Shown here: positions 1-5,599 of the stretch, in pieces
Layout of the letters: each line of letters starts with the position of its first letter
Numbering within the stretch: the first letter of the stretch is position 1
Assembly: GCA_047921075.1 (NCBI GenBank)
Contig: JBLRWS010000105.1
Coordinates: forward strand, 1-5,642
Reading direction: 5' to 3'
From: JBLRWS01 sp047921075
GTDB taxonomy: Bacteria; Bacteroidota; Rhodothermia; Balneolales; Balneolaceae
DNA length: 5,642 nt
The notes under the pieces: generated by a model
What the model was told of the DNA's origin: nothing
Databases searched by the model: none
What the model saw: only the letters and a program-made list of their open reading frames with translations
Made by a program: the position numbers and the translations under genes

Positions 1-495
1 GTTCTCGAAACCACGTTTAAAGAAGAGACCGAAACCGATCTCTTCGGTGAGCAGGCGGTTCTCTGCGGCGGGGCATCCGAACTGGTGAAAGCCGGTTTTG
101 AAGTACTGGTTGAGGCCGGTTATCAACCCGAAATCGCCTACTTCGAGTGCCTCCACGAGCTGAAACTGATCGTGGACCTGATGTACGAAGGCGGCATTGA
201 GCGGATGTACTACTCGGTGAGCGATACAGCCGAGTACGGCGGGCTCTCCCGCGGCACCCGTGTGGTGGATCAGGATACCAAAAAACGGATGAAGAACATC
301 CTCGAGGAAGTGCAGAGCGGCCAATTCGCCGATGAGTGGATGACGGAGAACAAAGACGGCCTCCCGAATCTGAGCCGCATGAGGGATCAACTCGGAAATC
401 ACAAAATCGAACAGGTGGGCAAAGAGCTCCGCTCGATGATGAACTGGATTCCGGGCAACAAACAACAGAACCCCGAACCGGAGCCTGCGGAGTGA
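1..495 (+). CDS. ilvC: Ketol-acid reductoisomerase (class I), 3' part only
   Basis: This is the C-terminal 164 residues of IlvC; the reading frame is open from base 1 and the 5' part lies outside the window. The enzyme is cytoplasmic and uses NAD(P)H and Mg2+ to isomerise and reduce 2-acetolactate and 2-aceto-2-hydroxybutyrate to the dihydroxy acids of valine/leucine and isoleucine synthesis. Seen here is the knotted helical C-terminal domain. The metal ligands D13 and E17 lie in ETETDLFGEQ, E49 and E53 in FECLHEL, and the substrate serine S74 in YSVSDTAEYG. Their spacing matches class I D190/E194/E226/E230/S251, so about 177 residues are missing and the full protein would be about 340 residues, the short class I form. 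The tail after MMNWIPG is a polar extension rich in Q, P and E. The gene lies 303 bp before cimA in the same orientation. The identification is firm. Confidence 0.97.
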   Translation, partial: VLETTFKEETETDLFGEQAVLCGGASELVKAGFEVLVEAGYQPEIAYFECLHELKLIVDLMYEGGIERMYYSVSDTAEYGGLSRGTRVVDQDTKKRMKNILEEVQSGQFADEWMTENKDGLPNLSRMRDQLGNHKIEQVGKELRSMMNWIPGNKQQNPEPEPAE

Positions 496-540
496 TGGTG
501 GGTATTGTTTTAAATGATAAGATAAATCTTCTATTGCCAC

Positions 541-588
541 GAATACTCCCCTCCCCGAAAGCTTTCGGGAAGGGGCCGGGGGTGGTTC
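541..588. repeat. GC-rich palindromic repeat after ilvC (left module, copy A)
   Basis: A perfect 16-bp palindrome, CCCGAAAGCTTTCGGG (554-569), sits inside a 28-nt near-perfect palindrome (548-575, one C/A mismatch). It is followed by a run ending GGGGTGGTT (579-587). A closely related copy lies at about 3887-3932 after leuA. GGGGTGGTT is the exact reverse complement of AACCACCCC at 644-652, the left end of the next repeat, so the two modules face each other across a 56-nt spacer. No T-run follows, so a standard terminator is unlikely. The rest of the 303-bp gap holds no gene: 496-540 shows nothing recognisable, and 589-643 is an AT-richer spacer. Confidence 0.8.
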
Positions 589-643
589 TGCAGGAGCGTT
601 GATTAAGATTCTGAACTACTTTAAGAATTCAGTGCCCGTTTCA

Positions 644-785
644 AACCACCCCTAAATCCCCTCCTTAAAAAGGAGGGGACTTTTGACACCAAACTTAATA
701 CAAACACTAAACCTTACATCTCATTCCTAACTTCACTACGAAGTCCCCCCTCTCTGCTTGCAGAGAGGGGGACAGGGGGTGAGTC
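644..785. repeat. MITE-like repeat with hairpin-bearing terminal inverted repeats, copy A (before cimA)
   Basis: The left arm (644-682) starts AACCACCCCTAAATCCCC and holds a 9-bp hairpin, CCCCTCCTT/AAGGAGGGG (658-666/670-678). The right arm (741-784) holds a 12-bp hairpin, stem 746-757/760-771, and ends GGGGGTGAGT. The arms are imperfect reverse complements: CACCCC at the outer left edge answers GGGGTG at the outer right edge, and GGGGACTT (675-682) answers AAGTCCCC (741-748). The body between them is A/C-rich and contains a small hairpin, ACTTC/GAAGT (730-744). There is no ORF of its own. The element ends 13 nt before the cimA start codon. Related copies lie before leuA and leuC. Calling it a non-autonomous mobile element is inference from the inverted ends and multiple copies; no target-site duplication was identified. 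Confidence 0.75.
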
Positions 786-798
786 AAAACCAAAACCC

Positions 799-2427
799 AT
801 GTCCAAAACCATCCGGATATTCGACACAACCTTGCGTGACGGTACCCAGGGCGAGAAGGTCTCCTTTTCGGCAGAGGATAAGTTCCGAATCGCGCAGCGG
901 CTCGATGAATTCGGTGTACACTATATCGAGGGCGGATGGCCGGGGTCCAATCCGAAGGATATGGCCTTTTTTGAGAAGGCGAAGAAGCACACCTTCAAAA
1001 ACGCAAAAGTGGTGGCTTTCGGAAGCACCTGCCGGGCGGGCAATATGCCCGAAGAGGATCCCAACCTCAAAGCGCTGATTGCAGCCGAAACACCGGCCGT
1101 TTCCATGTTCGGCAAAACCTGGCTGCTTCATGTGGAAGAGGCGCTGAAGATCACTCCGGAAGAGAATCTGAGAATCATTTCCGGTTCCGTAAGCCATCTG
1201 AAAAAGCATGAAAAAGAGGTGATTTACGACGCGGAGCACTTTTTTGACGGATACAAAAGCGATCCGGGGTATGCTATTCAGACTCTTAAAGCGGCCGAAG
1301 CTGCCGGTGCCGATGTGCTGGTTTTGTGCGATACAAACGGCGGCACGCTTACTCATGAAATCAGCCGGATTGTAGGTGAAGTAAAAAAGAAGGTTTCCAC
1401 GCCCCTGGGCATTCACACCCATAACGACTGTGAGATGGCCGTGGCAAATTCTCTCGCTGCAGTTGAGGCGGGAGCGGTTCATGTGCAGGGAACCGTGAAC
1501 GGATACGGCGAGCGGTGCGGTAATGCGAACCTCTGCTCGGTCATCCCCAATCTGCAGCTGAAAATGGGATACCGGTGTGTGCCTGATGTTCAGATTTCAA
1601 ATCTCGCCTCTCTCTCAACCTTTGTGAGCGAACTGGCCAACCTGGTCCCCGATAACAAACAACCGTACGTGGGCCGAAGTGCCTTTGCCCACAAAGGCGG
1701 CGTTCACGTCAGTGCCGTCATGAAAAATGCGGCCACCTACGAACACATTAAACCCGAAACAGTGGGCAATCAGCGGCGCGTTCTCGTATCTGACCTCTCC
1801 GGCAAAAGTAATGTCTGCTACAAGTCGGATGAACTCGGTTTTGCCTTCGATAAGAACTCGAAAGAGAGTTCGGAGATCGTTCACAAGCTGAAACAGCTCG
1901 AAAATGAAGGCTACCAGTATGAAGCTGCCGAAGCCTCCTTTGAACTGCTTGTGAAGCAGATGACCGAACAGGCCCCGGAATTTTTCAGCCTGGAAGGCTT
2001 CCGCGTCATTATGGAACGAAACGGCAGCGGCGAATCCCGCTCCGAAGCAACCATCAAGGTAAGGGTGAATGACCAGGTGGAGCTGAGTGCGGCCGAGGGC
2101 AGCGGCCCGGTGCATGCCCTCGACGCCGCTATTCGGCGGGCGCTCCGCGAGTTCTACCCGGAGATTCAAGCCATGAAATTGCAGGATTATAAAGTGCGTG
2201 TTCTCAACGAAAAAGATGGCACCGGGGCGAAAGTCCGGGTGCTCATCGACTCTGCGATAGATGGCCACAGCTGGGGTACCGTCGGTGTATCCGAAAATAT
2301 CATCGACGCCAGCTGGCAGGCCCTTTCGGAGGGAATCACCTACTACCTGATGAATGAAAAGAGTAAACCGAAACGGAAATTTGAACTTAAAGAAAACAAG
2401 TCTCCCCTCGAGGGGAGTACGGCGTAA
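799..2427 (+). CDS. cimA: (R)-citramalate synthase
   Basis: CimA condenses pyruvate with acetyl-CoA to (R)-citramalate, the first step of threonine-independent isoleucine synthesis; the product goes on through LeuCD and LeuB to 2-oxobutyrate. The 542-residue protein opens with the HMGL/DRE-TIM barrel motif FDTTLRDGTQGE (8-19), with catalytic R13 and metal ligand D14. HYIEGGWPGSNPKD (41-54) is a signature of the TIGR00977-type citramalate synthases rather than LeuA, which has EAGFP here. The other metal ligands are H206 and H208 in GIHTHND and N242 in GERCGNAN. AHKGGVHVSA (297-306) is the conserved inter-domain loop. Residues of about 390-520 form a LeuA-type dimer/regulatory domain, so feedback control, probably by isoleucine, is plausible but not shown. 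The ATG at 799 fits the family N-terminus exactly and has no close Shine-Dalgarno sequence, only an A/C-rich leader. The charged tail after about 520 is extra to the domain, and its last residues are read from repeat DNA. Confidence 0.95.
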   Translation: MSKTIRIFDTTLRDGTQGEKVSFSAEDKFRIAQRLDEFGVHYIEGGWPGSNPKDMAFFEKAKKHTFKNAKVVAFGSTCRAGNMPEEDPNLKALIAAETPAVSMFGKTWLLHVEEALKITPEENLRIISGSVSHLKKHEKEVIYDAEHFFDGYKSDPGYAIQTLKAAEAAGADVLVLCDTNGGTLTHEISRIVGEVKKKVSTPLGIHTHNDCEMAVANSLAAVEAGAVHVQGTVNGYGERCGNANLCSVIPNLQLKMGYRCVPDVQISNLASLSTFVSELANLVPDNKQPYVGRSAFAHKGGVHVSAVMKNAATYEHIKPETVGNQRRVLVSDLSGKSNVCYKSDELGFAFDKNSKESSEIVHKLKQLENEGYQYEAAEASFELLVKQMTEQAPEFFSLEGFRVIMERNGSGESRSEATIKVRVNDQVELSAAEGSGPVHALDAAIRRALREFYPEIQAMKLQDYKVRVLNEKDGTGAKVRVLIDSAIDGHSWGTVGVSENIIDASWQALSEGITYYLMNEKSKPKRKFELKENKSPLEGSTA

Positions 2428-2442
2428 GCCGGGAGGGGTGTA
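2402..2442. repeat. Palindromic repeat overlapping the cimA stop codon (left module, copy B)
   Basis: A perfect 16-bp palindrome, CTCCCCTCGAGGGGAG (2402-2417), is followed by a small hairpin CGGC-GTAA-GCCG (2420-2431) whose loop contains the cimA stop codon TAA (2425-2427). The run GAGGGGTGT (2433-2441) is complementary, with one bulged C, to ACACCCCCTC at 2471-2480, the left end of the next repeat. This repeats the facing-ends layout of the other two gaps with a different palindrome. The first 26 bases of the module are coding sequence for the CimA C-terminus (about SPLEGSTA) plus the stop. Confidence 0.7.
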
Positions 2443-2470
2443 AGTGAAGGCTCGCAGCCATCAAAGGAAC

Positions 2471-2644
2471 ACACCCCCTCAGTTGTGGCAATCGTCTTCC
2501 CCTTTGCCACTGCACTTTTTTACCCTCTCAAGAGGGGACATTTTAACACCAAACTTAAAACAAACACTAAACCATAAATCTTATTCCTGACTTCACTACG
2601 AAGTCTCCCCTTTCTGCTCGCAGAGAGGGGCACAGGGGGTGAGC
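2471..2644. repeat. MITE-like repeat, copy B (before leuA), with enlarged left arm
   Basis: The right half matches copy A closely: the A/C-rich body (about 2538-2600) is nearly identical, with a 6-bp hairpin GACTTC/GAAGTC (2589-2605). The right arm follows (2601-2643), with an 11-bp stem 2607-2617/2620-2630 containing one G-U pair, ending GGGGGTGAG. The left arm differs from copies A and C. It starts ACACCCCCTC, then has a 7-bp inverted repeat GTGGCAA/TTGCCAC (2485-2491/2504-2510), a T-run at 2516-2521, and a short hairpin CCCTC-TCAA-GAGGG (2523-2536) in the place of the 9-bp hairpin of the other copies. The element ends 24 nt before the leuA start. No gene lies in this 240-bp gap. Confidence 0.7.
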
Positions 2645-2667
2645 CCAAACCAAACAATCATAAACCC

Positions 2668-3861
2668 ATGAACAATCACATCACCATCTTCGATACCACA
2701 CTCCGGGATGGAGAACAGAGTCCCGGCTACAGCATGAACCGCAGCGAAAAACTGCGCCTTGCTCTACAACTGGAGATGCTGGGCGCAGATGTGATTGAAG
2801 CGGGTTTTCCGATTGCATCCGACGGTGACTTTAAAACCGTACGGGAAATCGGCAGGGTGATTAAACAGAGCTCCGTAGCTGCCCTTTGCCGTACCCGACA
2901 GGTGGATCTGGAACGGGCCGTTTCAGCGCTCGAGTTTGCTGCCAAACCGAGGGTTCATACCTTCATCGCAACCAGCGATATTCACATGAAGTACAAGCTT
3001 CAGCAGACCCGCGAGCAGGTGCTTGAGTCGGCTGTGAAGGCAGTTGAGTATGCCAAATCACACTATGATGATGTGGAGTTCTCGGCCGAGGATGCCTCCC
3101 GCAGCGATCCCGATTTTCTGATCGAAATCTTTACCGCGGTGATTGAAGCCGGTGCCACCACCATCAATGTGCCCGATACAGTTGGCTACGCCCTCCCCTG
3201 GGAATATGGCAAGCTGATCAGAACCCTCAAAGAGGGCATTCCGAACATTGATAAAGCGGTGATCAGCGTGCACTGCCACAACGATCTGGGCCTTGCCGTG
3301 GCCAACTCACTGATGGCCGTTCAGAATGGCGCACGTCAGGTGGAATGCACCGTAAACGGCATTGGGGAGCGCGCCGGCAATGCATCCCTCGAAGAAGTAG
3401 TAATGGCGATGGAGACACGGAAGAACAATATGGACTTTTCCACCTCCATCAATACAAAAGAGATCTATCCCTCGAGCCAGATGCTCGCGCAGATCACCGG
3501 CAAGGGGGTTCAACCCAACAAGGCGATTGTGGGCGAAAACGCATTTGCCCATGAGGCGGGAATCCATCAGCACGGTGTGCTTAAAAATCCGCTCTGCTAC
3601 GAAATTATGACACCCGAATCGGTCGGCCTCACGAGCAACCGGATCGTCATCGGCAAGCACTCCGGCCGCTTTGCGCTCGGCAAGAGGCTGGAAGAACTGG
3701 GTTACCACCTGAATAAAGAGGATCTGAACAAAGCCTACATCAACGTAACCCGCCTTGCCGACAAGCAGAAAACCGTTGAGGATCACGACTTGATTTCGAT
3801 CATGTCGATGATGAACGACTTGAACCCTGAAAGACATGGGAGGGTGGCTTCGGGTGGATGA
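2668..3861 (+). CDS. leuA: 2-isopropylmalate synthase, short form without regulatory domain
   Basis: LeuA condenses 2-oxoisovalerate with acetyl-CoA, the committed step of leucine synthesis. The barrel begins FDTTLRDGEQSPG (8-20), the LeuA hallmark, with R13 and D14; the other metal ligands are H202 and H204 in HCHNDLGLA and N238 in GIGERAGN. H97 (RVHTF), S139 (EFSAED) and N167/P169/T171 (INVPDT) line up with the pocket residues that I recall for 2-oxoisovalerate-specific enzymes, which argues against a second citramalate synthase. HEAGIHQHGV (295-304) is the typical inter-domain loop. At 397 residues it is about 125 shorter than the E. coli enzyme: it ends soon after the catalytic and linker subdomains (VEDHDLISIM, 370-379) and lacks the whole C-terminal leucine-binding domain. 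Similar short LeuAs of about 390 residues are usual in Flavobacteriia, so this is probably a native form, not a broken gene. The ATG at 2668 gives the canonical N-terminus. Reduced leucine feedback is inferred. Confidence 0.94.
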   Translation: MNNHITIFDTTLRDGEQSPGYSMNRSEKLRLALQLEMLGADVIEAGFPIASDGDFKTVREIGRVIKQSSVAALCRTRQVDLERAVSALEFAAKPRVHTFIATSDIHMKYKLQQTREQVLESAVKAVEYAKSHYDDVEFSAEDASRSDPDFLIEIFTAVIEAGATTINVPDTVGYALPWEYGKLIRTLKEGIPNIDKAVISVHCHNDLGLAVANSLMAVQNGARQVECTVNGIGERAGNASLEEVVMAMETRKNNMDFSTSINTKEIYPSSQMLAQITGKGVQPNKAIVGENAFAHEAGIHQHGVLKNPLCYEIMTPESVGLTSNRIVIGKHSGRFALGKRLEELGYHLNKEDLNKAYINVTRLADKQKTVEDHDLISIMSMMNDLNPERHGRVASGG

Positions 3862-3886
3862 CTTTGATCAACTGAATCCGGCAATG

Positions 3887-3932
3887 ATACTCTCCTCCCC
3901 GAAAGCTTTCGGTGAGGGGCCGGGGTTGGTTC
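3887..3932. repeat. GC-rich palindromic repeat after leuA (left module, copy C)
   Basis: The perfect core CCGAAAGCTTTCGG (3899-3912) lies in a longer palindrome, 3894-3917, with a single C/T mismatch, followed by GGGGTTGGTT (3922-3931). It is homologous to the copy after ilvC (541-588), and the similarity continues into the flank (GGTTCT, then a TTGATTA motif). GGGGTTGGTT faces AACCACCCC at 3986-3994 (complementary apart from one extra T) across a 54-nt spacer, as in copy A. The palindrome begins about 30 nt after the leuA stop. No T-run follows, so it is not an obvious terminator. Confidence 0.8.
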
Positions 3933-3985
3933 TTTCAGAGCTTTGATTACGATCTAAATCATTTTTTGATTATGAAACTCTACAT

Positions 3986-4127
3986 AACCACCCCTAAATC
4001 CCCTCCTTAAAAAGGAGGGGACTTTTTGACACCAAAACTTTAATTAAACACAAAACACAATTCATCCCCGGTAATCAAATACGAAGTTCCCCCTCTCTGC
4101 ACGCAGAGAGAGGGACAGGGGTGAGTC
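3986..4127. repeat. MITE-like repeat, copy C (before leuC)
   Basis: The left arm (3986-4024) begins AACCACCCCTAAATCCCC and carries the same 9-bp CCCCTCCTT/AAGGAGGGG hairpin as copy A, here followed by ACTTTTT. The right arm (4084-4126) has the CTCTCTGC/GCAGAGAG stem (4093-4100/4103-4110), extended beyond an A/C mismatch, and ends GGGGTGAGT. The A/C-rich body starts like copies A and B (GACACCAAA) but then diverges. The element is 142 nt, the same length as copy A, and ends 15 nt before the leuC start. No gene lies in this 281-bp gap. Confidence 0.75.
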
Positions 4128-4142
4128 CAAAAAACCATAACC

Positions 4143-5456
4143 ATGGGAATGACACTTACTGAGAAAATCCTTGCCAACCACAGCGGACGCGACCGGGTAA
4201 AACCGGGCGATAATGTGTGGGTAGATGTAGATGTATTAATGACACACGATGTTTGCGGACCGCCGGCCATCTCCATTTTCCATCGGGAGTTTGGCAAAAA
4301 CGCAAAGGTGTGGGATAAGGACAAACTGGTCATCATACCCGACCATTATATTTTTACCAACGACAAATACGCCAACCGGAATGTAGATGTACTTCGCGCG
4401 TTTGCAGCCGAACAAGATCTGCCCCACTTCTATGATGTGGGTACCGATCGGTATAAAGGTGTTTGCCACGTGGCCCTTCCCGAAGAGGGATTTACCCGTC
4501 CCGGCGAGGTGCTGTTCGGCACCGATTCGCACACCTGTACGGCCGGTGCATTCGGCCAGTTTGCCACGGGAATCGGGAATACCGATGCCGCTTTTATCAT
4601 GGGCACAGGCAAACTGTGGGTAAAGGTACCCGAAACGATGCGGTTTGTATTTGAGGGAACCTCCCTTCCGCCCTACCTGATGGCGAAAGACATCATCCTG
4701 AAAATTATCGGTGATATCGGTGTGGATGGTGCCACCTACCGAACCATGGAATTCGCAGGGCCCGGAATCAACCTTCTTACAATGGAAGACCGGATGACAC
4801 TCACCAACATGGCCATCGAGGCAGGCGGAAAGAACGGCGTGGTTGAACCGGATAACGTAACCGAGGAGTACGTAAAGGCGCGCACCAACAAACCGTACGA
4901 GAAATTTTACAGCGATCCGGACGCAACATATTACAGCGAGCACTTTTACAACCTCGAAGAGCTGGTACCGATGGTGGCCAAGCCGCACAGTCCTGATAAT
5001 AAAGCTACCGCCGAGGAGCTGGAAGGTGTGAAGCTCGACCGGGCCTATATCGGATCGTGCACCGGAGGCAAGCTCTCCGATTTCCGCGCAGCGGCAGAAA
5101 TCATACTGGGCAATACGCTGAAAGTGGACACTTACATTGTACCGGCTACCACCGAGATTGCCCGCGGCCTCGAAACCGAAACCCTGCTCGGCACTCCGTT
5201 AATCGAGATTTTTCGCGAGGCGGGATGCAAAATCGGCAACGCCTCCTGCGCGGCGTGCCTCGGCGGCCCGAGCGACACCTTTGGCCGCCTGAACCGGGAA
5301 GAGGTCTGCATCTCCTCCACCAACCGGAACTACCCGGGGCGAATGGGCTCAAAAGCTGCGCAGGTGTACCTGGCCTCGCCTTACACAGTGGCTGCCTCGG
5401 CCGTTACGGGTGTGATTACCGATCCGAGGGTATTTATCCAGGAGACGGTGATATAG
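4143..5456 (+). CDS. leuC: 3-isopropylmalate dehydratase, large subunit (LeuC2/HacA-like class)
   Basis: LeuC with its small partner LeuD isomerises 2-isopropylmalate to 3-isopropylmalate, and citramalate to methylmalate in the CimA route. It is a cytoplasmic aconitase-family enzyme with a [4Fe-4S] cluster. The three cluster cysteines are C306 in IGSCTGG and C369 and C372 in CAACLGG. Other family motifs are VLMTHDV (31-37), DHY (67-69), GTDSHTCTAGAFG (126-138) and STNRNYPGRMG (392-402). At 437 residues it is near the 420-residue class shared by archaeal LeuC and homoaconitase, not the 465-residue E. coli type. Members of this class work with a separate small LeuD of about 165-200 residues, expected just downstream. 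ATG at 4143 is preferred because MGMTLTEKIL matches the usual MGxTLxEKIL start; the ATG at 4149 is the only close alternative. Placement behind cimA and leuA supports dual use in leucine and isoleucine synthesis. Homoaconitase activity is unlikely here. Confidence 0.95.
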   Translation: MGMTLTEKILANHSGRDRVKPGDNVWVDVDVLMTHDVCGPPAISIFHREFGKNAKVWDKDKLVIIPDHYIFTNDKYANRNVDVLRAFAAEQDLPHFYDVGTDRYKGVCHVALPEEGFTRPGEVLFGTDSHTCTAGAFGQFATGIGNTDAAFIMGTGKLWVKVPETMRFVFEGTSLPPYLMAKDIILKIIGDIGVDGATYRTMEFAGPGINLLTMEDRMTLTNMAIEAGGKNGVVEPDNVTEEYVKARTNKPYEKFYSDPDATYYSEHFYNLEELVPMVAKPHSPDNKATAEELEGVKLDRAYIGSCTGGKLSDFRAAAEIILGNTLKVDTYIVPATTEIARGLETETLLGTPLIEIFREAGCKIGNASCAACLGGPSDTFGRLNREEVCISSTNRNYPGRMGSKAAQVYLASPYTVAASAVTGVITDPRVFIQETVI

Positions 5457-5460
5457 GGTC

Positions 5461-5599
5461 AGTAGGTTGGCAGTTGGCAACTCATGTGTATGGTTTGGAG
5501 GAAGTTATACAGCGTGTTGCATATTCAGATGTTTTTTGGTGCCAATGCACTCTGTTCCAAAGTTGTCAACTGCCCACTGCCTACTGTCCACTGCTACTC
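5461..5599. repeat. Inverted repeat of degenerate ACTGCC heptamers after leuC
   Basis: The left arm (5461-5482) reads AGTAGG..GGCAGTTGGCAACT. The right arm (5561-5585) reads AGTTGTCAACTGCC..CTACT and is its imperfect reverse complement, with a 3-nt gap and two mismatches. The right arm continues as tandem heptamers of the form YACTGCC: AACTGCC, CACTGCC, TACTGTC, CACTGCT. Between the arms lie about 78 nt with a T-run (5532-5537) and no significant ORF. It differs from the repeats before cimA, leuA and leuC. After it, 5600-5642 is an A/C-rich, G-poor stretch like the leaders before the other genes, suggesting that the next gene starts just beyond the window. Confidence 0.7.

Noticed and set aside
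683..711. Sigma70-like promoter in the element body (TTGACA at 683-688 and 4026-4031, TTAACA at 2543-2548)
   Set aside because: The -35-like box is good, but the hexamer 17 nt downstream (ACTAAA in copies A and B, CACAAA in C) is a poor -10, and the expected phylum uses a different promoter consensus. Too weak to annotate.
775..783. GGGGGTGAG at the element's right end as a ribosome binding site for cimA (likewise at leuA and leuC)
   Set aside because: It is G-rich, but 15-24 nt separate it from the start codons, beyond normal Shine-Dalgarno spacing, and it is part of the terminal inverted repeat.
541..785. CRISPR array or tandem-repeat array
   Set aside because: The repeats are palindromes of differing sequence and spacing, with no regular direct repeat-spacer pattern.
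496..798. T-box or other classic leucine riboswitch/leader peptide
   Set aside because: No T-box motif and no short ORF with a run of leucine or isoleucine codons is seen in the gap.
784..1482. Long antisense open frame (232 codons) opposite cimA
   Set aside because: It lies opposite the conserved catalytic domain of CimA, has no recognisable motif, and is explained by the codon bias of the sense strand.
3800..3893. Frameshift removing the LeuA regulatory domain
   Set aside because: Only about 30 nt lie between the stop codon and the palindrome, and no domain-like sequence can be read there in any frame; short LeuAs are normal in related groups.
4236..4988. Long antisense open frame (250 codons) opposite leuC; similar frames opposite cimA (1615-2268) and leuA (3307-3837)
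   Set aside because: All are shadows of well-identified genes, with low-complexity or motif-free translations.
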